Shown here one piece after another: positions 22,111-33,286 of a DNA stretch of 64,000 nucleotides. Position 1 is the first letter of the stretch. Every line of letters starts with the position of its first letter. Source of the DNA: Linanthus parryae (Eukaryota > Streptophyta > Magnoliopsida > Ericales > Polemoniaceae); assembly GCA_023055425.1 (NCBI GenBank), contig JALGPY010000005.1, positions 86,655,495-86,719,494 on the forward strand, in the 5' to 3' direction. The translations under genes were made by a program, and so were the position numbers. The notes below the pieces were generated by a model. It did no database searches and had not been told where the DNA came from. It saw nothing but the letters and a program-made list of their open reading frames with translations.

Positions 22111-25100
22111 TGTAACAACCCGTATATTACTCTAGGGTTATTTTAGTAATTTTGTACGGCGTAGTTATTTTTGGAGAAACTGAGAATCGTATTGTTTGAT
22201 AGTAGTGTTAGTCGTAATAAGACGTTGTAGATATTATGCGTGATTTGATTTCGTAGCGATTAACTAATTGTTTGTTTATAATTATTTTGATAAGCTAGAT
22301 TATTCTTATAAATTATTTTTAGATAAATTTATTTTATATTGATAAAAAGTTAATTATAAATTTTTATCAAATATTTAGTAAATCTTTATTAAGATAAAAC
22401 GTTTAAGAGTTTTCTCAAAATCAATATTTGAACTTTATTAAAAATATCAGTCGAACTTACTGTCATTAATCAAATTCATTTTTATATCAGTTAAAATACT
22501 TTTAACAGTCAAAATTTATTTTGTTAGTTAATGTACTGTTTTATCAGTCAATCTCCGTTATAGTAGTCGAATTTTGTTAATCGGTCTAATTTACTTTTAC
22601 CAGTCAAATTTCTATTTAGCAGTTAAAATATACAATTATTAGTCGAAATTATTTTTATCATTCAAGTTTTAATTATTCAATCAAAAATTGTTTTATCTAT
22701 TTGTTATCGTAATAGTTCTTTATTGCACGTTGAACTTCTCGTTATGTTTTACTCATTCGTCGCACAATTATTATCGTTGCGTTTTAACTTTCTCGTCGCG
22801 TGATAAACACGCATTGCGTGCCGTGTGACTTGTCTACTCCGCGCTCCCATCTCACCCAACAACCTCTCCCTCACTCGGCCATAATTGGGCCACGTCCCTC
22901 TCTCTCTCTTTTTTTCTCTTCTATGTTGTCTCTTCCCCGTAGCACCTGCAAACAGCCACCCCTATCTCTGCGGCAGCCATCCCCTACTGCCTTCATCCAT
23001 CAACTCTATACTCTACCTCCTTCACACATCACCCTTCAACTCTCACCTTCTATTCTACTCCCTCTTCTTTTCTCTCGGACACAACAACAACAAAGACATT
23101 AACTACAACAACAACAATCACCACTTCATCACCATCGTCCACCACTGTAGCCACCCAACTTCACCACCACCTTCGGCAGCCCCACTGCCACCAGCAGCAC
23201 CTCAATCTCCTCTTCTTTCTGCTCTGCCCCACTTCTCTGTCTCACTTTCTCTCTCTCCCCCCTGCTTTGTCGGGCCACCACCGGCCACAACCACCCCCGA
23301 CACAACCACCGACCACCAAAACCCCAACATCTTCTCCGACTCTCTCATCCCTCTCTTCTACTCGTCTCTGTCTTGCCTTCACTCTCAACCAGAGAAGAAC
23401 AGCAGCAGCAACAGCTGGTAGCAGCGGCAAACCACCGCCGCTGCCACCGTCGAGAACAAGCACCCGAAACACCAACCACCACTGTTTCCTCTTTGCCCTC
23501 TCTCTCACTCTCTCTGAGCTCGTCGAAACCACCAGCAGAAGCAGCTAGCAGTAGAAGCTACAGTTGCAGCCGCAACAACCAACACCGCCATTTCCGGCGG
23601 CCATTAAAGCTCGACCAAGCTTTTTACCGGTCAAAGCCCAGCGACACCCAGCCTCCAAACTCATTCCCCCTTGCTTTCTGAAGGTCCAAAGAGCTTGAGG
23701 AAGCTTCAACCAAAGCCTAGACCGTGAGAAACAGCCCCGTAGATCGCCGCCGTCGAACCCGTCGCCGCGATCTTGAACCGCCTCAAATCTCCGCCGATTC
23801 ATTTTGTTTTCGGTGTGGGTAAGCTCAAAACCACCTCATCTTTCGTTTTTGACGGTCAAAACCATATTTTTCTAGCATGAATCTACATTCAGATCGAGTT
23901 CGATTGAAGAAAAAACTTTGTTTGCCGTGGGTGTAAGCTTGGGGGGTCATTTTGTCTCGTACAGAAAATTTAGTGGGCTGTTTGTATCTTATAAAACTCT
24001 GGAGTAGTTGTTTGTATCTACAAGTTAAAGTTTCATTAAATATTTAATTTAACGTTAATTAGCTTTTTATATTATGAAAATAATTGTATAATTTGGAATT
24101 AAAAACTTGAGAAAGAGTATTCTATTAATTTGACAAGATTAAAATTAGTTTGTTAATTATTTATAATAGGTTTTTCAAAAGAATTAGTTATGTTAATTAT
24201 TATTTTTATTAATGTAATGTAAATTATTTTTGAACAAAATTGTAATGGTGAAATATTAAGAAATTTCTTCTTCAATCAGAAATATCACTTTTGAAATTAT
24301 AAGTACTACTTTTAAATTGAAATTCTAATTATTTTGTATAATTTCTAAATATCATACTTAGAGTATTATATAGTTTTGTCTCCGTAAAATTTATTATTTA
24401 TCGTTTGAATTTCCTTAAAATCGTTTACGGGTTTATATCTACCTTCGAGGAATCCGATTAGAGTTGTCGCTCATCGTCGTACGTTTTTCGATCGAACTTG
24501 TGTGTGATTAGGACTATCTATGTTTGTTTGTAGAGTCCGACTTCGTAGCACTAGGCATTGTGTACCAGTAGTGCGACTAGCGTATCTTCGGCTCTCACGT
24601 TGAGTATTCATGCTTAGTCTCGTGAGCTTAATCTTCTTTCGCGTCAAAACGTGATTTATGTCTTGTCTCAAATTATATGCTTAGTTTTGCGTGCCAATTA
24701 CTTTCATGTGATATACTTGTTTTATTTGAAAATAATTGACGCACCTTATTTCGAAATTTCTAAACTTGTCGTACTTGCTTTGAAATCGTCACTTTACTAC
24801 TCGTCTTCAAAGCTAAAAACTCATTGTTCGACTGTCACTGTCAGAATTCATTAACAACGTAAAGTGAAAGATCGCATGTACCGGAACCAGTTGGTTGTTA
24901 CTTGGAATCCCCTTAGTTGGCTTTGATTTTTCTCTCAGATGGCACGACTCTTCGCCTAGTATAGTTTATTATTATAGTGGGGGCGGGAAAGGTTTTCAAT
25001 AACGCCAGGCACGGAGGAAAGGTTTTCTCTCTTGTTGTCGTCCTACATCGGGAAAGGTTTTCCCAAATTGTGACGTAGTTTATTATTATAGGGGGGGCGG

Positions 25101-25884
25101 GAATGGTTTTCCATAACGCTAGGCACGGAGGAAAGGTTTTCTCTCTCGTTGTCGTCCTACGCTGGGAAGGTTTCCCCGGGAAAGGTTTTCCCAATTCTTG
25201 ATCTAGATATCCGATATGAGATGATATACTTCACCCTGGTCTACCCTGGTTACTGCGACATAATAATATGACTTGTTTAATACTCACGTTTGGAAACGTA
25301 TGAATATCTCGGTAAACGAATCGACTACTCATAATAACTCTCAGTTTAGAAACAATAACTTCTGAGAACTCTGATAATCGTGACTTCTGCTCGTACTTAT
25401 ATTTTTGAAAATAGTTCCAAGTCTTTACTCCGATGTTTATACTTATACTTTGTTACTGTTTAAACTATGTCAAATGTAAACCCGGCAACCTTTCTTAGCC
25501 ACTCTGTTTTACATGCTAAGGTGTTTATTCACTCAGTTGTTACTGATACTCAAAAAACTGCGTCCTTGTTTCTTTTAAATTCCCCGCAGGTTTATGATTG
25601 GTTTCTTGGAGTAACGCGCTGGGATCACGAACACGTTCTCTCATGCAAAAAGTAGAGTTTAGTACTTAACCAGAGAGCTCACTTTTGATGTAAAATATTT
25701 TGTTAGACTTGGTGTCCAGTTTGGAACCAGTCACGAACGTTGTAAACTTTAATCGTAATAAATCAGTAGTTGGATGTTTCCTTTCACTTGTTTTTGGTTA
25801 CCACTCCTTGTACGAAAGGGTAAAATCCCCTGTACGGAGGGCACCAACCGGTTTCCTTTCCCTTTGGAAATCGGGGGTGTTACA
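22111..25884. mobile_element. 3.8-kb solo LTR with 5-bp target duplication
   Basis: It starts TGTAACAACCCG and ends GGGGGTGTTACA, giving a 7-bp inverted end TGTAACA. A perfect CTAGC duplication flanks it (22106-22110 and 25885-25889). There is no gag or pol between the ends. Ends of this type are seen in chromovirus (Tekay/Del) LTRs, so recombination between two LTRs is the likely origin. Inside are an AT-rich half, a C/T-rich tract (about 22850-23700) and a tandem repeat at 24962-25196. Orientation is not settled. Confidence 0.75.
24962..25196. repeat. two tandem 114-bp units rich in GGGAAAGGTTTTCCC
   Basis: Units start at TAGTTTATTATTATAG (24962 and 25076). Each holds three or more copies of a near-palindrome, GGGAAAGGTTTTCCC or its variants, for example at 24985, 25017, 25050, 25130 and 25176. 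Confidence 0.85.
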
Positions 25885-26903
25885 CTAGCATATGAGGGTT
25901 TAGCATGAACCACAGAGAGGTATTCTTTAACATAGTAATGTAATTCAGATTCATTGCAACATAGGAAGACTGATCAAGCTACAGAAAGCAATAGGTCTAG
26001 AGGCAAAACCATCCAACCACTGACCTTTGGAAGTGTTTGTAATGAACCAAGATGCATCAGGAGCAAAGTTCTTTGAGTAGACCTGCAAAGCTCTTTCCAC
26101 ATTGTCTTCTGGTTATTCCACATTCACCTTTTCTTTTCCCTTCTCAACTTGAGAGGTCTTCTTCTTTTTCTTCAGCTTCTTGGGACTTGAGATCTGTGTT
26201 TCTGGTTACTTTTCTGCAGCAATCTTCTCTGTCTTCTTCTTCTTCTTCTCTGAAGATGGTGTCACATCCTTCTTAGTTTTCTTCTTTGGTGGAGGAAGTT
26301 TTGCAACAGCTTCTGCACTGGGAGTCCTAGAACTTGAATCCCCACTGATTGTTTGAATTTCATCCTCAACTGTCTTTCTCTTCTACTCTGTACTAGGCTT
26401 TGAACCGCCGGCCATCTTGATTCTGTCAGAGGCTCTTCTAGTGCTCATTAGGGTTTGCGATAAGAATATAGAGAGGCAGGAATGATACGGAGAGAAGGAG
26501 AATAGAGGAAGATAAATACTTGAAAGAGTTTGAGTTTCAAAAGGAAACTGCAATATTTTTCTGATCTCAAAAGATTTGTAATGATCAGAGATGATTCAAA
26601 TCTTTGAAGCCGTTGGAAACAAATATTTTAATACTATACTAGGCTAAAAAAGATTTTGAAAATGTATGGGCAATATTGAGGAAATATCTACAAAGATAGC
26701 ACCCAATACTGAATGATCCAAGAATTATTGACTAACCAATTATCAGACTTATTTTCAAGCCTTTGAAAATAATTTCAAGATCTTGAAACAGTGCTACACT
26801 GAAACACATAAAATCAAATATTTGAAAAGATTTTCAAGGCTTTGAAAATCAGTTCAAACCATTGAAACACATAATAACTTACCTTCCTTACCTGATGCTC
26901 CCC

Positions 26904-29900
26904 CTAAACCAAAGCATCTTTATTTAGCATCCCTAATTCCACCCTTAGAGCTGAAAATCTTTCATCTGGAAATGGTTTAGTGAAGATACCTGCAAGTTGC
27001 ATGTTAGTAGAAACAAATTCAAGAACAATATCACATTTCTCAGCATGATCTCTGATGAAATGGTAACTGACATCAATATGCTTGGTTCTTGAAGCTGAAC
27101 TGGATTCTTTTTAATTGATATTGCACGTTGTCACATTTGTTAGGTATACTTCTGAAGTCAAATCCAAGATCTCTCAACTGTTGAGCAATCCATAATACTT
27201 GTGAACAACAAGCTCCATCAGATACATATTCAGGTTCAGCTATTGATAAAGCAACTGAGTTTTGTTTCTTGGAGTGCCAACTGATCAAGGAGGATCCAAT
27301 GAATTAACAAGTTCCTGAAGTGCGTTTCCTATCAACTTTGTAACCTGCAAAGTCAGCATCTGAAAATCCATGCAAAGAGAAATTATAATATCTTGGATAC
27401 CGAAGCCCTAAGTATTTGGTACCATTGAGATATCTGAAGATTCTCTTCACAATACTTAAGTGTGATTCCTTTGGATCAGCTTGAAATCTTGCACACATAC
27501 ATACACTGAACATGATATCTGGTCTACTAGCAGTAAGGTATAGTAATGATCCAATCATACCTCTATACTCTTTGACATTAACACTCTTACCAGATTCATC
27601 CTTATCTAAGGACAGCTTAGAACTCAAACGGGTCTTGATTTCTTTGGATTAAGACATACTGTACTTGTTCAAAAAGTCCCTAGTGTACTTGCTTTAATGT
27701 AGAAAGATGCCTTTCTTCAACTAATGTATTGAAGTCCAAGGAAGAAGTTCAACTCTCCCACCATGCTCATTTCAAATTCCCTGCTCATAAGACTTGATAA
27801 TTCCTTGCATAATAGATCATTAGTAGCTCCAAATAAAATATCATCAACATAAATCTGAACTACAAGTAAATATTTCTCACGAGGCTTTATGAAAAGGTTC
27901 TTGTCTACTAATCCTCTTTTGAAATAATTTTCAAGCAAAAACTTTGACAATCTTTCATACCAAGCTCTTGGAGGTTGTTTCAAACCATAAAGAGCTTTGT
28001 CAAGTTTGTAAACATGATCTGGAAACTTATCAGTGTCAAAACCAGGAGGTTGTGAAACATAAACGTCCTCTTGCAAGTAACAATTCAAAAATTTACATTT
28101 CACATCAATTTGAAATAGTTTCATGTTCTTGTAAGATGCAAAAGCATGTAAAATTCTAATTCCTTCTAACCTGGAAACAGGAGCAAAAGTTTCCTCATAA
28201 TCAATACCTTCTTCTTGGTCGTAACCTTGAGCAACTAACCTTACTTTATTTCTGATCACTTTGCCATTTTCATCCAGCTTGTTTCTGAACACCCATCTGG
28301 TACCAATGACAGACTGGTTTGTTGGTGGGGGAACTAGGTTCCACACCTTATTCCTTTCAAACTCATTGAGTTCACTTTGCATAGCTATAATCCAGTCTGC
28401 TTCTTGTAATGCTTCCTTCACAGTTTTGGGTTCTACAAGAGAGATTAAAGTATTAAAAGAACAAAGATTCTTCAACTGTGATCTTGTTTGTGTACCAGTG
28501 GTTGGATCAGAGATGATGTTGTAAGCAGGATGAGATAAAAGATATTTGAATCTTTTTCTTGGAGACCAGAGTTCAGGCTCTCCATATTGCTTCTCTGGTC
28601 TTGAAGTAGTAGCCTGATCACTTATATCATTCTGATTATCCTTGTCAAGGCTTTGATCCCTATTTTCAAGGCCTTGAGCCCTATTTTCAAGGTCTTGAAA
28701 ATGGCTTATGTTTTCTTCTGAACCTTTCTTGAAACCAAGTGAATTTTCAGCTTCTTCTTCTGATTCATGCTTGTTCGGATTCAATTCTGCAAAAACTTTC
28801 ACTCAAATAACCATCATAGCTTTCATAAAAAATAACATGAATACTTTCTTCAACCACCTTGGTTCTTTTATTATAAACTCTATAGGCTTTGCTAGTCAGA
28901 GAGTAACCAAGAAAAATACCTTCATCACTTCTTGCATCAAACTTAGCCAAGTTATCCTTTCCATTTTTGTGGAAAAAACATGTGCAAGCAAAGGGTATGA
29001 AGTATGAAATGTTTGGCTTTCTCCCTTTCAAAAGTCCATAGGGGGTCTTCTTCAGATAGGTATGATCAAGCAGCTGTTCAAGATGTAATTTGTTGTATTC
29101 ATAGATTCTGCCTAATAGTGTTTTGGCAGCTTGTTTTCTAAAAGCATTGTCCTTGACATATCTTCAAGAGTCATGTTATTTCTTTCAACAACTCCATTAT
29201 GTTGAGGAGTTCTAGGAGCAAAGGAATTGTGAGAGATACCATGCTTAACACAGAATAAATCAAATTCTAATTGAAGCAATAGGTAGGTTTTTCAAGGTTT
29301 GAAGTTCTCTGTAAAGTTTTGAAAATTCAGAGAGGGCTTCAAGTTTTTATTTAAGAAACATAAACCAAGTAAATCTAGAATAGTAATGTAAAATAACTAG
29401 CATATACATCTTACCTTTTGGATTTTGAGTCCTCATAGGACCACAAAGATCTATGTGAAGTAATTCAATAGGTATAGTAGTACTTACAAACTTCTTTGGC
29501 TTGTGTGAGCTTCTGGTCTGCTTACCCTGAGCACAAGCTTTGCATACTTCATCATCCTTGAACTTGATAGATGGTAATCCTCTTACCTATCTTTGGAGAT
29601 CAGCTTGTTCAAGGTATGCAAGCTAATGTGACCAAGCTTTCTGTGCCAAAGCTTTGAATCCTCTTTCAAGGCCTTGAGACAGTTCAAGCTTTTACCTGCA
29701 ACTTTGTTAGTCTGAAAAGTATAAACATTGTTTGATCTAGAGGCTGTGAGAATGAAATTGCCTGCTTTCTCATTCTGCACCACATACTTATCTTTATCAA
29801 ATATAACCTTATTACCATTATCACAAAGATGAGATACACTAAGCAAGTTAAATTTCAAGCCATCAACTAGATATACATCAGAAATTGAACTTTCAGAATC

Positions 29901-31933
29901 TGTACCAACTTTACCAAGACCAAGAATGTTGCATTTTCCTTTATCACCAAGTGTTATTGAACCTACTTATTGCTCCTTCAATTCTGAGAATAGAGATCTC
30001 TTTCCACTCATGTGTCTTGAGCAACCACTGTCCATAAACCACTTCTGTTCTTTGACATTGGTGACAACCTGCAAACACCAAACACTGCCTTACCCAGCTG
30101 TTAGACGAGGTGTGGAATTTGGACTCATACTCAGGATCAACCATGTTAGGTGGTTTGACCGCTTTAGGAACCCAAATCTGTTTGACTTATCCTTTGAGTT
30201 GAAATGGGAATGTGTTCCTCATTATGTGAGGGTCTCTTCTTCTGAAAGGACAAGTCATCTTAATATGACCAATTTTACTGCAAAAATGACACTTAGGGGA
30301 AGTTTTGTTTCCAAATTTCACAAATCTGGTATTGTTCTTCCTTGGAAAATTTGGATTGTATCCAATAGCAGTTTTGTGAACATACTTTGAACTTTCTCCA
30401 AGAATCAGGTTCAACTTGTGTTCTGAGCCTGAAAGCTTGACTTTGACTAATTCATATTCTTGAAGTTTCTCAGTAAGAGTAGTCTTTTGTTTATCTAATT
30501 CTAAAACTTGATGTCTCAGATTAACAAGGCTATCACTCAGTAGAGAGTTGTCAGTGACTACTTCCTTGACTTGTATTTTCAAGGCTTTTAAACTGATTTT
30601 CAAGGCCTTGAAATCACTGTCAGTTTTCTTCTGAGAAATTTCAAGATTCTGATTCAGACAAACAAGTTGTAAATTCTCTTTTCCTTGCTCATGAACTTTT
30701 TCTTTCAAAACTGTAATCTCTTTCAGATAGTCCTTTTCAATTAAAAGCATTGTTCTAAGATAATCTGAGAGAGCTTCTTTTGGTTTTGAAATCAAACAAT
30801 TTACCATTACCTCAATGTTCTTTTCAGGACTTTCATCATGCTTGGCCATGAAGCATAGGTTCGCATGTTCTTCTTCATATTCAGAGGCACTTGAGCTATC
30901 AGAATCACTCCATGAAGCTATCATAGCTTTCTTTCTCCTGTCATGATCTTTCTTCTGAAATTTCTTGATTTTCATGTGTAGACAGTCTCTAATCAAGTGT
31001 CCTGCATCACCACACTCAAAGAAAATTCATGACTTTGATTTATTATTTTGTGAATGAGACTTACCTTTGTACTCCTTGCTACTGGATGATCTGTGTCTTT
31101 CTCTGTTGAAGTCTTTGTTTCCAAAGTTTTCCTTCATCTTGAGGATTCTGGTCAAGGCTTTGGAAATCAAAGCAAATGGATCTTCATCATCATCTTCAGT
31201 TTCAAGTCTTTGGATTTTCTCATTCTCTTTGGCCTTGAGTGCTAAGTTCTTGACACCTTCTGGTAGCTCTCCAACAGCTTCATTCATAGATATGTGTAAG
31301 AATCTTCCCTTGTAGGTCACCAAGTTGAAGTGATGAGATTTCTTGAGATTCCACAATTGCAGTAGTCTTTGGTTCCCATTTTGTATTTGGTATACTTCTC
31401 GGAATCTTCCTCACCTTTTCTTCATTGGAAATATGCTTTCCCAATGAATCAATGTTATTGACAATGTCTGTGAACCTCTTGAACATATCTCTGATTGACA
31501 CATCTGCATTCATTTTGTATAGCTTATATTGCCTGAGATAGATGTTGATATTGGTTTGCTTGACTTGACTGGTTCCTTCAAATGTCACCACAAGCTTATC
31601 ACAGATCTCATTGGTAGTATTTCAGCCTGAAACCCTGTTGAATTCATCTATACTCAAGGCACAATACAAGATGTTAATAGCTTTGAAATTCTTAGAGAAT
31701 TGTTCCAATTCAGATTGAGAGAGTGAGTCTTCAGAATTGGGAGTTTTAATCCCATCTTTCTCTGTGTAGAAAGTGTGAGGTCCATTCTGAATAATGGTCC
31801 ATAGCTCTATGTCTTGATCAATGATGAACATTTTCATCAGAGCTTTCCAGTGAGCAAAATTATCTCCACAAAATAGAGGAGGTATGTTAGCAACTTTTCC
31901 CTGTGAGAAACCACCATCACCTGTAGTACTCAT
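26904..31933 (-). pseudogene. gag-pol: SIRE-A gag-pol, several frameshifts and stops
   Basis: The start ATG 31933 gives MSTTGDGG. Gag has the CCHC zinc knuckle CHFCSKIGHIKMTC near 30255-30290. The protease motif DSGCSRHM is intact near 30010-30033. The GAG-pre-integrase block LWHRKLGHISLHTLNKLI lies near 29600-29650. The integrase core is heavily broken (about 29040-29560). Reverse transcriptase covers about 28450-27720, with LFQIDVKCKFLN and YVDDILFG. RNase H runs from about 27630 and the protein ends with NKDALV and a stop at 26904, as in SIRE-B. Breaks include stops near 31020, 29580 and 28800 and a frameshift near 27715. The protein would have copied and integrated the element; it cannot be made from this copy. 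Confidence 0.85.
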
Positions 31934-31966
31934 GATCACCAGATGGTTAGATCTAATACAGTGATA

Positions 31967-31981
31967 CAAGCTCTGATACCA
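31967..31981 (-). other. primer binding site of SIRE-A, initiator tRNA-Met
   Basis: On the minus strand TGGTATCAGAGCTTG lies two bases after the CA that ends the 5' LTR. Confidence 0.9.
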
Positions 31982-31983
31982 AT

Positions 31984-33286
31984 TGAAAGTGGAGTATGCA
32001 GATAGAGATGCAACACGAATACTCTAGAAGGGGGAGGGTTGAATAGAGTATGCCAATTTTTTTGCAAAACTTGCAAGGACAAAAGTTTAAGTGAAGAGCA
32101 ATGCAGTTCAAGGATTTGAAAACAGTTTCACGCCTTTGGAAGAGATACAGTTCAAAATAAAGAGACGGACAAGTCTTTTTCAAGGTCTTTAAAAGAGTTT
32201 CAAACCCTTGAAAATAGACTAGTTTGAATGCAGTAAAAACTAAGTATGGAAATGAAAATGTAAATGCAGGAGACACATGATTTATAGAGTTCAGTCCACT
32301 TGGACCTACGTCTCTACCTCAGGGATCTTTTCCCTGCAGGATTTTCAACACAATTCTTATTAATCAAAAGCTAAGCCCTAGATCGCAAGCACATAGATAT
32401 GCCTTACTGTGTTACAGCTTTTGGTTCTCTCTACCCTATCTAGTACCTGCTCTAGCTAACTGATTAACTAAGAATTCTCTATTATTAAATTTGAACAAAC
32501 CTTGATAATGATAGCTAGAATTAGTATAATAATAATATACAAATTAAGCTGTGAATAGAAGAACACTGAAAGTGTAAAACTGCAGTGAAGAATGCAGTGA
32601 TCTTCTGTGAGATGGATTGTGAGAATGATGTGTTTCTTTGACGCTTGTCAATACTGAAATGTGTCTCTATTTTTTCCCGCTGAGTGTTGTGTGTTGTTGC
32701 TTCAAAATGAGCTCTATTTATACAGCTTAGATGCTCTGCAAATCTTCTCTGATTTTCAGCAACAACTTCATGTTTTGTAGGCAACAAATTTGACTCTTTT
32801 AACAGACTTCTCCAACGGATAGTTGATCATAATCTTTAGAGATATTGTTCTGATCTTGTCTTTAAACAAATTGAGAAGCTGTCAAGAGTGTCTGATTGAT
32901 CACAGAATCACATTCTCTCAATGTTTCATTTCTTGCAAAATCCAGGTTAGGAAACCAATCCTGCAAAATAGGAAATAAAATTTCCCCGCAAAACTTAGTC
33001 AAACAGGTTATAAAGATGAGTTTTATATGAATCAATCTTTTGTTTTTCATCATCAAGTAATAACAAATCACACATAGAGGTGAAAAGTTAAAATAAGATC
33101 AGAAGTATTCAAAAATACTCCCCCATAGAATATGCATACACGTCAAACAGTTACAAGGCTTTGAATGCTCTTTGAAGGCCTCTGCTATTTCAAGCCCGTG
33201 AAACCTGTGATTCAAGGATGTGAAAACTGGTTCAAGGCCTTGGAATAGCTCTACTTTTTCAAGCCTGTGAAACCTATGAACTTACA
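31984..33286 (-). repeat. 5' LTR of SIRE-A
   Basis: On the minus strand it begins TGTAAGTTCATAGG (33286) and ends CCACTTTCA (31984), 1,303 bases. A minus-strand TATAAATA box lies at 32715-32722, matching the one in the 3' LTR. The start region is crowded with TTCAAGCCTGTGAA-type words. Confidence 0.88.

Larger units (their letters stand above)
20927..26448 (-). pseudogene. SIRE-A env-like gene, split by a solo LTR
   Basis: The start ATG 26448 (MSTRRASDRIKMAGG) follows a short leader after pol. The N-terminal part is Lys-rich. A central block (YPRLTRFFY, TRVAGVNMELDHAEFASVLG) also occurs in SIRE-B as YPRLTRLFY and SRVAGVDMILDHKVFSKVLG. The C-terminal part is Glu/Asp-rich and ends near 20927. 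The gene is interrupted by TAG codons in the N-terminal part and by a solo LTR at 22111-25884; the two coding halves meet at the target duplication. No clear signal peptide or fusion peptide is seen, so an envelope role is only the conventional label for this position. Confidence 0.75.
19303..33286 (-). mobile_element. SIRE-A: Ty1/Copia SIRE/Maximus element
   Basis: Minus-strand element with a 5' LTR (right), initiator tRNA-Met primer site, gag, protease, integrase, reverse transcriptase, RNase H, env-like gene, polypurine tract and 3' LTR (left). The long LTRs and a post-pol env-like gene mark the SIRE lineage. It measures about 14 kb because a 3.8-kb solo LTR sits in the env-like gene. The outer 3' LTR end is eroded; a weak target duplication CAAGT/CAAGG may flank the element. 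Confidence 0.85.

Noticed and set aside
22800..23802. Overlapping open frames of 80-180 codons on both strands, rich in Ser, Pro and Thr
   Set aside because: They lie inside the solo LTR in a C/T-rich tract where stops are rare in several frames at once; composition explains them.
19303..33286. Repeated short palindromes as a CRISPR-like array
   Set aside because: Spacing is irregular, copies vary, they lie in coding and non-coding DNA, and this is a plant nuclear sequence.
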